From: Ignavibacteria bacterium
Lineage (GTDB): Bacteria > Bacteroidota > Ignavibacteria > Kapaibacteriales > UBA4661
DNA length: 64,000 bases
Reading direction: 5' to 3'
Assembly: GCA_013298775.1 (NCBI GenBank)
Contig: JAAFIV010000018.1
Coordinates: forward strand, 29,792 to 93,791
Shown: in pieces, positions 44,208-53,544 of the stretch
Numbering within the stretch: the stretch's first letter is position 1
Layout: the number at the start of each line of letters is the position of its first letter
Position numbers and translations under genes: made by a program
The notes under the pieces: generated by a model
What the model saw: only the letters and a program-made list of their open reading frames with translations
Databases searched by the model: none
Told to the model about the DNA's origin: nothing

Positions 44208-46136
44208 ATGCAATTACAACCCGATTCCTCGGATTTGCGCCGCAAAGAGCGCGTTCCTACGAAAGTGTTTGCGAATTCTGCCGATGCCTCGAAAGCTGTT
44301 GCTGCCGAGATTGCTGGTGTGATTCGTGAACGTGCAAAACAAGGTAAAAACGCTGTCCTCGGCTTGGCAACTGGCTCTTCGCCGATTCGCGTCTATGAAG
44401 AGCTTGTGCGCCTTCACAAAGAAGAAGGTCTCAGTTTTCGCAACGTCATCACCTTCAACCTTGATGAATACTACCCGATGGACCCGTCGGAGTTGCAAAG
44501 CTACGTGCGATTTATGAACGAGCATCTCTTCGACCACGTTGATATTAAGCGCGAAAACGTCCACATCCCTGATGGACGCTTGACAATGGACCAAGCACCA
44601 GCCTTTTGTGAGCATTATGAGAAAGAAATTCAGAACGTGGGCGGAATTGACGTTCAAATTTTGGGTATCGGGCGCACGGGGCATATTGGTTTCAATGAAC
44701 CTGGCTCTGGTGCTGACTCGAAGACCCGTATGATTACGCTCGACCGCATGACGCGCCTTGATGCTGCCAGCGATTTCTTTGGCGATGGAAATGTACCGCG
44801 CCGCGCAATTACGATGGGTGTGGGAACAATTATGGCTGCACGCCGCATCGTTCTTATGGCGTGGGGCGAGGGCAAAGCGAAAATTATCCAAAAAACAGTC
44901 GAAGGTGAGCCGACGGATTCCGTTCCCGCAACCTTTCTCCAACGCCATTTCAACGCGCTTTTTGTGCTGGATGAAGCTGCTGGCGCGGAACTCACGCGCA
45001 TCAAAACGCCATGGCTGATTGGCGAATGTGAATGGACGACCCAGCGTATTCGTTCTGCGGTGGTCTGGCTCTGCCAACAAGTAAACAAGCCAATTCTGAA
45101 GCTCTCCGATGCGGACTACAACGAACACGGCATGGGCGATTTGCTGACCTTGCGCGGCGGACGTTGCTACGACATCAACATTGACGTTTTCAACCAGCTT
45201 CAACGCACCATCACGGGCTGGCCCGGCGGCAAACCCAACGCTGACGACAGCAACCGTCCTGAGCGCAAAGGACCATTCCCGAAGCGCGTTGTGCTGTTCA
45301 GCCCGCACCCCGACGACGATGTAATTTCGATGGGCGGTACGTTTATTCGCCTTGCCGACCAAGGGCATGAAGTCCACGTTGCATACCAAACATCAGGAAA
45401 CATCGCAGTTTTCGACGATGATGCCATTCGCTTTGCGGACTTTGTTACGGATATGAACAAACATTTGGGTATTGATTCCAAAGAATCGGAAAAATTCTAC
45501 ACAAAGGTTTCGGAGTTCTTGCGCAACAAAAAAGCGGGCGAGATAGATTCTCCCGAAGTGCAGGCAATTAAAGGTTTGATTCGTCAGGGGGAAGCCAAGG
45601 CAGGATGCCGCGCCTCAGGCGTTTCGGACGAAAATGCACACTTCCTCAATATGCCTTTCTACCAAACAGGAACCGTGAAAAAGAAGCCGCTCGGCGAGGA
45701 CGATATTCAAATTATCATTGATTTCTTGAACGAAATCAAGCCGCATCAAATCTACGCGGCTGGCGATCTTTCCGACCCGCACGGAACGCACCGCGTCTGC
45801 TTGGCGGCAATTATGGAGGCGGTGAAGCGCATCAACGAAAGCGGCGCGGCATGGATTAAGGATTGCTGGGTGTGGCTCTATCGTGGCGCGTGGCAGGAGT
45901 GGGGCGTGGACCAAATCGAAATGGCAGTTCCCATCAGCCCTGGCGAGCTTATGCGCAAACGCAAAGCGATTTTCAAGCATCAATCGCAAAAAGATTCTGC
46001 TGTGTTTCCGGGCAGCGACCCGCGCGAGTTCTGGCAACGCGCCGAAGACCGCAACAAAGGGACGGCAGATATGTACAACAAGCTGGGATTGGCGGAATAT
46101 GAGGCGATTGAAGGCTTTGTGCGCTGGCACTTTTAA
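44208..46136 (+). CDS. nagB: Glucosamine-6-phosphate deaminase fused to PIG-L/LmbE deacetylase-like domain
   Basis: 642 residues from the ATG at 44208; a TTG upstream is not needed. The NagB domain (about 15-270) has GLATGSSPIRVYEEL, FNLDEYYPM (catalytic Asp region), and GRTGHIGFNEPGSG, and converts GlcN6P to fructose-6-phosphate and ammonia. A PIG-L domain (about 360-640) has the metal motif FSPHPDDDVISMGG and LSDPHGTHR. This long NagB form is typical of Bacteroidota; the role of the second domain is not settled. It links the cell-wall sugar genes at 35-38 kb to central metabolism. Confidence 0.93.
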   Translation: MQLQPDSSDLRRKERVPTKVFANSADASKAVAAEIAGVIRERAKQGKNAVLGLATGSSPIRVYEELVRLHKEEGLSFRNVITFNLDEYYPMDPSELQSYVRFMNEHLFDHVDIKRENVHIPDGRLTMDQAPAFCEHYEKEIQNVGGIDVQILGIGRTGHIGFNEPGSGADSKTRMITLDRMTRLDAASDFFGDGNVPRRAITMGVGTIMAARRIVLMAWGEGKAKIIQKTVEGEPTDSVPATFLQRHFNALFVLDEAAGAELTRIKTPWLIGECEWTTQRIRSAVVWLCQQVNKPILKLSDADYNEHGMGDLLTLRGGRCYDINIDVFNQLQRTITGWPGGKPNADDSNRPERKGPFPKRVVLFSPHPDDDVISMGGTFIRLADQGHEVHVAYQTSGNIAVFDDDAIRFADFVTDMNKHLGIDSKESEKFYTKVSEFLRNKKAGEIDSPEVQAIKGLIRQGEAKAGCRASGVSDENAHFLNMPFYQTGTVKKKPLGEDDIQIIIDFLNEIKPHQIYAAGDLSDPHGTHRVCLAAIMEAVKRINESGAAWIKDCWVWLYRGAWQEWGVDQIEMAVPISPGELMRKRKAIFKHQSQKDSAVFPGSDPREFWQRAEDRNKGTADMYNKLGLAEYEAIEGFVRWHF

Positions 46137-46179
46137 AGGATGAAATTTGAGGGATGAAATCTGAAGTTTGAAAATTACA

Positions 46180-46215
46180 AAGTCCGTAACGGTCAAGCGT
46201 TGCGGGCTTTTTTTA
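46180..46215 (+). terminator. Hairpin terminator after nagB
   Basis: AGTCCGTAACG pairs with CGTTGCGGGCT (one G-T pair) and is followed by a T7 run. Confidence 0.85.
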
Positions 46216-46230
46216 TGGAAAAATTGTAGT

Positions 46231-46300
46231 GGCTGGTCAGGTCATGCTCTCGTCGGGCGGCTGTTATCACAAGAGCAGTAGCCGTCCGGCGAGTGCTGTT
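46231..46300. repeat. Family B element, left half only
   Basis: The segment from CTGGTCAGG through GTCGGGCGGCTGTTATCACA to CCGTCCGGCGAGTG is nearly identical to the first 70 bases of the complete element at 12517, then the match ends. The right half is missing, so this is a truncated or solo arm next to the AraC-type gene. Confidence 0.82.
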
Positions 46301-46377
46301 CCATGCACAAGATATTTTGTAAATTATTGGAGTATGTCCTAAAAATACTGAGTATTCATTTTTATACCCAAAACGCT

Positions 46378-47271
46378 ATGAAGACTTCTCTGAAATCACT
46401 TGTTCCGTCCTACACCATCGGGCAATTTATCAATCAGCCTGAAAACAAGACCCAGTGCGAGATTACGGACTTTGAGACTATGCAAGAACCCGACATTGAA
46501 GATATTCACAAACATCTTTTTTATGAAGTGTTGTGGACGGATAGCGGTACGAGCAAACATACGATTGATTACCGCGAATATGTTCTTACGCCACGCACCT
46601 TGTTTTTTATCTCGCCCGGACAGATTCATTACTTCGAGAAATGGCATAAACTGAAGGGTGGAAGCCTCCTTTTTACCGAAGATTTTTTTCTCTTGAAACA
46701 GCAACAAAAAGACAAACTTTTCGAGGTGAGTTTCTTGGATAATTTTTATGCAAATCCCTGTTTGAAACTCTCCAAGCGTGATTTTACCGATGTTCGTCAT
46801 ACGATTGACCTGCTCCAAAGCGAAAAATCACGCACCGATTCGTCCGATGTGATTGTGCAATCATTACTTCATATTCTCATTGCGCAGGTGCAACGCTGTG
46901 TTGATGCGGGTTCGGAGCGGAGTATTTCCAAAAAATATACGGTGCTGTACAAACAATTCAAACGCCTATTGGATGAGCATTTTAGCGCGTCGTGGACGGC
47001 AAGTGATTATGCGGACGCGCTCACCATCACACCTCACCACTTGAATTTGGTAGTGAAGCATATTTCGGGCAAAACAGCAACGGAGGCAATTCGCGCTCGG
47101 AGTCTGCTCGAAGCAAAGCGATACCTGACGTTTAGTGATATGAGTATCACGGAAATCGCTTCCGTGCTGGGTTTCTTCGATTCTTCCTACTTTTCCAAAC
47201 TCTTCCGCGCTGAGGTTGGGCAATCAGCATTGGAGTTTAAAAAACAAATGTCCGAAAAATACCGAAAATGA
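46378..47271 (+). CDS. AraC family transcriptional regulator
   Basis: 297 residues from the ATG at 46378; an upstream ATG would add sequence from the repeat region. The N-terminal cupin-like part (about 1-150: HTIDYREYVLTPRTLFFISPGQIHYFE) is followed by a C-terminal double helix-turn-helix (about 195-290: WTASDYADALTITPHHLNLVVKHISGKTATEAI and SDMSITEIASVLGFFDSSYFSKLFRAEVGQS). The next genes, YceI-like and SDR, form a cassette often seen together in Bacteroidota, so they are its probable targets (inference). Confidence 0.92.
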   Translation: MKTSLKSLVPSYTIGQFINQPENKTQCEITDFETMQEPDIEDIHKHLFYEVLWTDSGTSKHTIDYREYVLTPRTLFFISPGQIHYFEKWHKLKGGSLLFTEDFFLLKQQQKDKLFEVSFLDNFYANPCLKLSKRDFTDVRHTIDLLQSEKSRTDSSDVIVQSLLHILIAQVQRCVDAGSERSISKKYTVLYKQFKRLLDEHFSASWTASDYADALTITPHHLNLVVKHISGKTATEAIRARSLLEAKRYLTFSDMSITEIASVLGFFDSSYFSKLFRAEVGQSALEFKKQMSEKYRK

Positions 47272-47404
47272 TAGATTCCATTCTACCATGCAGGGGTGCT
47301 TTTGCTGTAATTTTGTACTGTACATTTGGTGCAAACCTTATACACACCATAATCTACACACCATTATTTACACACCATTTTTTTCACTTTATCAAAGTAC
47401 AGTT

Positions 47405-47980
47405 ATGGCAAAGCAAGAGTATTCCTGGGTTTTTGAGCATGGACATTGCAAAATCGGCTTTAGTGTAAGCCATTTTGGAATTTCAGAAACCGAAGGTCAA
47501 TTTCGGAAATTTGAAGGCAAAATTTCTGGCGGAGACGACGATTTTGCAGGCTCGGCAATCGAAATTGTTATTGACCCGAAAAGCGTTGATACGGACGTAG
47601 AACAGCGCGATGAGCATCTCAAATCGGCGGATTTCTTTGATGTTGATGTGTATCCGCATATCATTTTCCGCAGCACGAGTTATCGTCGCGTCCAGGGGCG
47701 TACATTCGCGCTAGAGGGCGAATTGACGATGCACGGCGTTACCAAGCCCGTGTCATTGAAGGTGCAGTACGGCGGAATTGTTCCTAAAGACCCATTTGGC
47801 AATACGAAAGCTGGATTCAAAGTTACGGGCGTTCTCAATCGTAAAGATTGGAATATGACGTGGAATAATGTGCTGGATGTAGGCGGACTTGCCGTTGGCA
47901 ATGAAGTCAGCATTGTTGGTAATATTGAGCTTTTGAAAGTGCAAATGGAAGTACAGAATCCTGAGCTGCAAGCCGCATAG
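47405..47980 (+). CDS. YceI family lipid-binding protein
   Basis: 191 residues from the ATG at 47405, giving MAKQEYSWVFEHGHCKIGFSVSH. The YceI lipocalin-like barrel is clear: SHFGISETEGQFRKFEGKI, IVIDPKSVDTDVEQRDEHLKSADFFDVDVYPHI, and GELTMHGVTKPVSLKVQY. These proteins bind polyprenoid or similar lipids. No signal peptide is visible, unlike E. coli YceI, so it may be cytoplasmic. It is flanked by the AraC regulator and the SDR gene. Confidence 0.93.
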   Translation: MAKQEYSWVFEHGHCKIGFSVSHFGISETEGQFRKFEGKISGGDDDFAGSAIEIVIDPKSVDTDVEQRDEHLKSADFFDVDVYPHIIFRSTSYRRVQGRTFALEGELTMHGVTKPVSLKVQYGGIVPKDPFGNTKAGFKVTGVLNRKDWNMTWNNVLDVGGLAVGNEVSIVGNIELLKVQMEVQNPELQAA

Positions 47981-48025
47981 ATTCACAATCATCATTCCAA
48001 AAAAAAATCCAAAGGAAGAAATCAA

Positions 48026-48877
48026 ATGAAAAAAATATGGCTCATTACCGGCATTTCAAGCGGTCTAGGCAAGGCATTAGCTGAAGCTGTGATGCAAAGC
48101 GGCGACATCGTTATCGGCACATTCCGCAATGCCGCACAGACGGTGGCGTTCAATGCTGAACACGCACAAAATAACCATTACGCTTTGACAATGGACATCA
48201 CCAAAAGTGAGGAAATACGCAGTGCGTGGCTTGCGGTGATGGAAAAATATGGTCGAATAGATGTGCTGGTCAATAATGCAGGTGTCGGCTTTGTTGGGGC
48301 GGTCGAAGAAGCAAGCATTGATGAGGTGCGGCAGGTATTTGAAGCGAATGTTTTCGGTACGCTGTTGCTCACACAAACGTCTTTGCCGATGTTTCGGGCG
48401 CAAAAAAGTGGTCATATTGTGCAGATTTCTTCCCATGGCGGAATTAAGGCGTTTCCGGGCTTTGGGGTGTATAACGCAAGCAAATTTGCCCTTGAAGGTT
48501 TTAGCGAGGCTCTTGCAGCAGAAATTGCGCCACTTGGCGTGAAGGTCAGCATCATTGAGCCAGGACCGTTTCGCACAAATTTTGCTGGAGCATCTCTTCT
48601 GGAAGCCGCACAAACGCTGGATGATTACACCGCAACAGCAGGAGCATTCCGCAAGCGCATGAAAGAAGTTGTGAACGGAAATCAAGAAGGCGACCCGCAA
48701 AAAGCCGCCGTCGCGATTGTGGAAATGGTACAAACTCCAGCAACGACGGGCATTGCGCCGCTACGCCTGCCGCTTGGTAAAACAGCATTGGTCACAATTT
48801 CCGCGAAAATAGAAAGTGTGAAAAACGACCTCGAAGCCGCACGAACAGTGGCGGAGAGCGTTGTTTATCAAAACTAA
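48026..48877 (+). CDS. Short-chain dehydrogenase/reductase (SDR)
   Basis: A 283-residue classical SDR. The nucleotide-binding motif is TGISSGLGKALAE, NNAG is in LVNNAGVGFVG, and the catalytic triad is in the ISSHGG serine region and YNASK (Tyr-x-x-x-Lys). The substrate region EPGPFRTNFAGASL is typical of the oxidoreductase group paired with AraC regulators. NADP(H) or NAD(H) use cannot be decided confidently. GGAAG lies eight bases before the ATG. It ends the AraC-YceI-SDR cassette and is followed by a terminator. Confidence 0.93.
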   Translation: MKKIWLITGISSGLGKALAEAVMQSGDIVIGTFRNAAQTVAFNAEHAQNNHYALTMDITKSEEIRSAWLAVMEKYGRIDVLVNNAGVGFVGAVEEASIDEVRQVFEANVFGTLLLTQTSLPMFRAQKSGHIVQISSHGGIKAFPGFGVYNASKFALEGFSEALAAEIAPLGVKVSIIEPGPFRTNFAGASLLEAAQTLDDYTATAGAFRKRMKEVVNGNQEGDPQKAAVAIVEMVQTPATTGIAPLRLPLGKTALVTISAKIESVKNDLEAARTVAESVVYQN

Positions 48878-48905
48878 CTTTAGCGAAATTTAATAAGCAA
48901 AACAC

Positions 48906-48940
48906 AAAGCCCGTAACAATCAAATGTTGCGGGCTTTTTT
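48906..48940 (+). terminator. Hairpin terminator after the SDR gene
   Basis: AAAGCCCGTAACA pairs with TGTTGCGGGCTTT (one G-T pair) with a T run after it. It is a close relative of the terminator at 46180. Confidence 0.88.
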
Positions 48941-49056
48941 TGCGTTCTCGTTTGGTTTGCAAACAAACCGTTGGTAGTTTAGTGCAACAAAATATGAACA
49001 TCCAGCGTATCAATTTTTCGTACTCATTCATCACATTTATTCAGGAGCAATACCGC

Positions 49057-52000
49057 ATGAATACTCGTTTACGGACATTTTTTGGAATGTTTGTTGTTAT
49101 CGTTGCCTCATACAACACGGCATCTGCACAAAATTCACCATCAATAGCATCATCTACGGCAGAAACGCTGATTTTGCGCCAACCAACCGTGCATGGCACT
49201 CGCATTGCTTTTGCCTACGGTGGGGATATTTGGTCTGTTTCAGCGCAAGGTGGGGAAGCGAAGCGATTGACCAGCCACATCGGGCTTGAGTCTTCGCCGA
49301 TGTTCTCGCCCGATGGGAAAATGATTGCGTTTGTGGGCGAATACGACGGCAATACCGATGTGTTTGTTATGCCTTCGGATGGCGGAAATCCTACGCGCCT
49401 GACATTTCATCCGGGCGCAGACGCGCTTGCAGCTTGGTCTCCCGACAGTAAAAGCGTTCTTATCCGCACCAATAGCCATTCCAATTCACCTCGCTACGGC
49501 AAACTCTTCAAAGTTTCGCTGAATGGCTCCATGCCTGAAGCCTTGCCGCTTCCAATGGCGGAGCGCGGTGCGTACTCGCCTGACGGGACGAAACTTGTCT
49601 ATAACGCCATTGGTGATGCCTTTAACACGTGGAAACGCTACGGTGGCGGGCAGAAAGCACCCTTGCGCATCATTGACCTCAAAACACTTGATTACGAGAC
49701 CATTCCAAGCGCGAATGCCAACGGTGGCGTGAATAATTCCAACGACACGCGCTCAATCTGGCTTGGCGACGTGGTGTATTTCCTTTCCGACCGCACACGC
49801 ATTATGAACATTTTTGCCTACAACACCAAGACCAAAGCCATTGAGCAGATAACAAAGCACACCGATTACGACGTGAAATTTATGCACGGCAACGGCACGA
49901 GCATTGCCTACGAGCAGGGCGGACGTATTCATCTTCTGGATGTGCAAAGCAAAGCCGCAAAGCCGCTTTCTATCAATGTTCAAGCCGATTTGAATGCCGT
50001 GCGGGCGCATTACATCAAGGCGGCAAAGTTTATCAACAATTTCGACGTGTCCTCAGGCGGCGCGAGAGCAGTCTTTGAGGCACGAGGTGAGATTTTAACC
50101 GTTCCCGTGAAAAAAGGCGATATTCGCAATTTGACCAATACCACTGGCGCGGCAGAGCGCAGTCCTGCTTGGTCGCCCGACGGAAAATCTATCGCATTTT
50201 TCTCGGATGCAAGTGGTGAATACGCGCTGCACATTCAGGAACAAAGCGGCAAAGAGAAGCCTCGCGTGATTACCTTGACAACAAGCGGCTCTCCGGCATC
50301 ATTCTTTTTTGCACCACGTTGGTCGCCGGATAGTAAAAAAATCACCTTTGCCGATGTGCGGCTTCAAATCTGGCTTCTGGATGTTGCAAGCGGGAAACTT
50401 ACGCTCGCCGACAAAGATGACTACAACGAACTGAACACAAGCGGCGGCGGCACAGAAACGCCGCGTTGGTCGCCGGACAGCAAATGGATGATATATTCCA
50501 AACGCCTTGCGGGGCAGATGAACGCTGTGTTTGTGTATGATGTTTCGACAGGAAAAACGACGCAAATCACCGACGGCATGAGCGATGCAAGCGACGCGGT
50601 ATTCAGCCGCGACGGGAAATATGCCTTTTTTGCTGCAAGTACAAACGTCGGCACAAACGTCGGATGGCTTGATATGGCGCGGTTGGAGCGACCTGTTACG
50701 CAGAGCATGTACGCCATTTGTCTCAGCAAAGATACGCCTTCGCCACTGGCTCCCGAAAGCGACGAAGAAACCGTGAAGACCGCTTCGGACGAGGCTTCCA
50801 GCGACAAAAAAGACGAAAAGAAGGATGATAAAAAAGACGATAAATCCGCTAAAAAAGAAAGCAAACCTGAAACGAAGATAGATTTTGCGGGCATTTCGCA
50901 GCGTATCGTGGCATTGCCTGTTCCCGACCGCGCATATGCAAACCTCCAAACAGCAGACGGGAAGCTCTTTTTCGGCGAATTTATTCCCAATAAAACTGGT
51001 TATACGCTGAATGTGTTCGATATGAAAGACCGCAAAAGCACGGTTTTTGCTGAAGGTGTTTCGGCGCACGTTGTCAGTGCTGATGGCGCGAAAATGCTGT
51101 ACCAAACAGGCACTGGGGCTGCGGCATCGTACTTTGTTGTGGATGCAAAAACGAAACCAAATGGCACGGATGGCAAACTTGCGGTGGAGAATGTGGAAGT
51201 GTATTCTGACCCCACAGAAGAGTGGGCGCAGATGTACCAAGAGGTTTGGCGTATTCAGCGCGATATGTTCTACGACCCGTCTATGCACGGTACGGACTGG
51301 AAAGCCATGGGCGAAAAATACCGCTCTTGGGTGAAGCACGTGGCTCATAGAGCCGATTTGAACTACGTTTTTGCCGAGCTTATGGGTGAACTTGTTGTTG
51401 GTCATGCCTACGTGAATGGCGGCGATTGGGCGCAAGCAGAATCCGTTCCTGTGGGCTTGCTCGGTGCTGATTACGAGATTTCATCAGGCTTCTACCGCAT
51501 CAAAACTATTTTCAACGGCGAAAATTGGAATCCCGCGCTTCGCGCTCCGCTCACGCAACCGGGAGTGAATGTGAATGTCGGTGATTACGTGCTTGCCGTG
51601 AATGGTCGTCCTCTGACATCAGCACAAAACCTCTATTCTCTCTTTGAAAAAACTGCCGATAAACAAACCACGCTGACGGTCAATTCCCGTCCGAGCATGG
51701 ACGGCGCACGCACGGTAACGGTTGTTCCGACGAGCAGTGAAGCGGGTCTCAGGAATCGTGCATGGATTGAAAACAATCGCCGTTTTGTGGATTCGGTTTC
51801 CAAAGGCAAACTCGCGTATGTCTATATGCCAAACACGGGATTTGACGGCTATCAGTCGTTCAATCGCTATTATTTCTCGCAGCTCGACCGCGATGGCGTT
51901 GTGCTTGATGAACGCTTCAACGGCGGGGGTTTTGTGGCGGATTATGTGATTGATATGCTGAGTCGTCCTATACTTGCTGGCTGGGAAAGCCGTTATGGAA

Positions 52001-52416
52001 AACAGTTCCTTTCGCCGAGAGCATCTATTTACGGCGCGAAAGTGATGATCGTGAACGAATATGCGGGTTCGGGCGGTGATGCAATGCCGCAGTATTTCCG
52101 TCGTCGCGGCTTGGGTAAACTCGTTGGAAAGCGCACGTGGGGAGGTTTGGTGGGTATTTCGGGCTATCCGCCGCTTATGGATGGCGGTTCGGTTACCTCG
52201 CCCAGCTTTGGTACGATTTCCCCCGAAGGCGTGTGGGAAGTGGAGAATGTCGGCGTTACACCAGATTTCGACGTGGAAGTAGATCCAAAACTAAGCGCAC
52301 AAGGACGCGATACGCAGCTTGAAAAAGCTATCGAAGTGGCACTCAAGGAATTGCAGGCAAATCCTGTGAAACGCCCTGTTCGTCCCGCTCCGCCGGTAGA
52401 ACGTTCACGGCAATAA
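49057..52416 (+). CDS. Tricorn-like protease with beta-propeller, PDZ and S41 domains
   Basis: 1119 residues from the ATG at 49057, preceded by CAGGAGCA. The signal peptide ends near NTASAQ. A propeller of PD40/tricorn repeats (SPMFSPDGKMIAFVG, SPAWSPDGKSIAFFSD, TPRWSPDSKWMIYSK) covers about 50-560. A Lys/Asp-rich low-complexity linker (KKDEKKDDKKDDKSAKK) follows. Then come the C1 helical domain with His in VVGHAYVNGGDWA, a PDZ domain (VGDYVLAVNGRPLTSAQNLY), and the S41-type catalytic core with Ser in YAGSGGDAMPQYF. It likely degrades peptides in the periplasm. It is monocistronic with a terminator. Confidence 0.93.
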   Translation: MNTRLRTFFGMFVVIVASYNTASAQNSPSIASSTAETLILRQPTVHGTRIAFAYGGDIWSVSAQGGEAKRLTSHIGLESSPMFSPDGKMIAFVGEYDGNTDVFVMPSDGGNPTRLTFHPGADALAAWSPDSKSVLIRTNSHSNSPRYGKLFKVSLNGSMPEALPLPMAERGAYSPDGTKLVYNAIGDAFNTWKRYGGGQKAPLRIIDLKTLDYETIPSANANGGVNNSNDTRSIWLGDVVYFLSDRTRIMNIFAYNTKTKAIEQITKHTDYDVKFMHGNGTSIAYEQGGRIHLLDVQSKAAKPLSINVQADLNAVRAHYIKAAKFINNFDVSSGGARAVFEARGEILTVPVKKGDIRNLTNTTGAAERSPAWSPDGKSIAFFSDASGEYALHIQEQSGKEKPRVITLTTSGSPASFFFAPRWSPDSKKITFADVRLQIWLLDVASGKLTLADKDDYNELNTSGGGTETPRWSPDSKWMIYSKRLAGQMNAVFVYDVSTGKTTQITDGMSDASDAVFSRDGKYAFFAASTNVGTNVGWLDMARLERPVTQSMYAICLSKDTPSPLAPESDEETVKTASDEASSDKKDEKKDDKKDDKSAKKESKPETKIDFAGISQRIVALPVPDRAYANLQTADGKLFFGEFIPNKTGYTLNVFDMKDRKSTVFAEGVSAHVVSADGAKMLYQTGTGAAASYFVVDAKTKPNGTDGKLAVENVEVYSDPTEEWAQMYQEVWRIQRDMFYDPSMHGTDWKAMGEKYRSWVKHVAHRADLNYVFAELMGELVVGHAYVNGGDWAQAESVPVGLLGADYEISSGFYRIKTIFNGENWNPALRAPLTQPGVNVNVGDYVLAVNGRPLTSAQNLYSLFEKTADKQTTLTVNSRPSMDGARTVTVVPTSSEAGLRNRAWIENNRRFVDSVSKGKLAYVYMPNTGFDGYQSFNRYYFSQLDRDGVVLDERFNGGGFVADYVIDMLSRPILAGWESRYGKQFLSPRASIYGAKVMIVNEYAGSGGDAMPQYFRRRGLGKLVGKRTWGGLVGISGYPPLMDGGSVTSPSFGTISPEGVWEVENVGVTPDFDVEVDPKLSAQGRDTQLEKAIEVALKELQANPVKRPVRPAPPVERSRQ

Positions 52417-52431
52417 AGTAATCATTTACTC

Positions 52432-52468
52432 AAAAAAGCCTGTAATGGTGCGCATTACAGGCTTTTTT
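52432..52468. terminator. Hairpin terminator between tricorn and Uma2 genes
   Basis: AAAAAAGCCTGTAATG pairs with CATTACAGGCTTTTTT. It lies between convergent genes and works in both directions. Confidence 0.9.
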
Positions 52469-52489
52469 ATTGATTTTACCTTCATATTT

Positions 52490-53356
52490 CTATATTTCGT
52501 CGGGATTCACTCCCAAGGCTCTGAGGCGTTCAGCAAGGCGGTTTGCGCGAGCTTGTTCTTGTTCAGCACGAGCTTGTTCTTGTTCAGCACGAGCTTGTTC
52601 TTGTTCAGCACGTTCCTTCTCTCGCTCTGCGCGTGCTTGCTCTTGCTTCGCAAATTTGAATTGCTCGCGGGCAAGTTCAAATCCTGTTGGAAGGAGTTCA
52701 CCAGTTGCGGGATTATGCCAGCGCAGCCAGAACTCCCAATGATTGTGATACTCACCTTCCCAAAGAACAAGCTCCAAGCCTAATTCTTCGCTGAAAAAGA
52801 CCATATCATACGTATTGGTCGTTACGGATGGGATATATTCATAGTGGAGATGCGGGTTGTCGAGCGTTTTCACGAGACGAAATGCCTCAAATGTGTCTTT
52901 CACCACATCATGTAAAATATACTCTGGAACCCGCATTACATCTTGATAGATTTGCTTCTTGATTCCTCTATCAGCGTGTTTGGTGCTTTCAGAGAGGAGT
53001 TCAATGACGAGGTTTGGTGCGCGTTCTTCCTGCCACATCACCCACGATTTGCGCAAGCGGCGTTCCTTCGCGCCTAAGACCACAAAAAAATCTGGTGCGC
53101 GGAAATTTTGCTTTCGCGCCTGTTCCAGACTAAAATAAATGCCCATATTGCCATGCACGGCAACATCGGTTCTGCCTTGCTCGCCGTAATAATTGCTGAG
53201 TGTTTCGATGAGCAATGCCATTTGTAAGGCGTGTTTTTCGGATTCCATTGGTTCTCCGTCGTCGTAGGGAAGTTCCTCCTCAGTGGGCGGCATTTCTACG
53301 CCTTCGGGCCAGTAGTCATCGCTTACCTGCCGTTGTTCTACGGTAAATTCTTCCAT
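52490..53356 (-). CDS. Uma2 family endonuclease-like protein, divergent third paralogue
   Basis: 288 residues from the ATG ending at 53356. The Uma2/DUF820 core carries DFFVVLGAKERRLRKSWVMWQEER, LVIELLSESTKHADRG and YQDVMRVPEYILHD, the same fold as the pair at 17-19 kb but clearly divergent. The C-terminal coiled coil is made from three 21-bp repeats (ARAEQEQ) plus irregular heptads, and ends AERLRALGVNPDEI, almost the same as the other two. It is alone between the tricorn gene and the glycan locus. Confidence 0.87.
   Translation of the reverse strand: MEEFTVEQRQVSDDYWPEGVEMPPTEEELPYDDGEPMESEKHALQMALLIETLSNYYGEQGRTDVAVHGNMGIYFSLEQARKQNFRAPDFFVVLGAKERRLRKSWVMWQEERAPNLVIELLSESTKHADRGIKKQIYQDVMRVPEYILHDVVKDTFEAFRLVKTLDNPHLHYEYIPSVTTNTYDMVFFSEELGLELVLWEGEYHNHWEFWLRWHNPATGELLPTGFELAREQFKFAKQEQARAEREKERAEQEQARAEQEQARAEQEQARANRLAERLRALGVNPDEI
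52550..52612 (-). repeat. 21-bp tandem repeats encoding heptads in Uma2 copy 3
   Basis: Three perfect units (plus orientation AGCTTGTTCTTGTTCAGCAC plus G) encode ARAEQEQ. Confidence 0.92.
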
Positions 53357-53544
53357 AATGCTGCACCGTTCAAGGGTATGAAAAATACAAACGCAGTTGT
53401 TGAAAATCCATTCGAGAAAAACGGCACAACATGGTTTGTGACAAGGGGTATTTTGGTAAAATATACTTTTTTTTGGCTTTTTCAAATCGGCGTTTTTGCC
53501 AGTAATGCGAGCGAGATAAGCAATGTGTCGGTTTGAAGAGATGC

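Noticed and set aside
44214..45389. 391-residue antisense frame opposite nagB
   Set aside because: It lies entirely on the opposite strand of a well-supported gene, and its composition (Arg, His, Asn-rich) has no domain pattern.
50299..51435. 378-residue antisense frame opposite the tricorn-like gene
   Set aside because: Shadow of the sense codon usage. No recognisable motifs.
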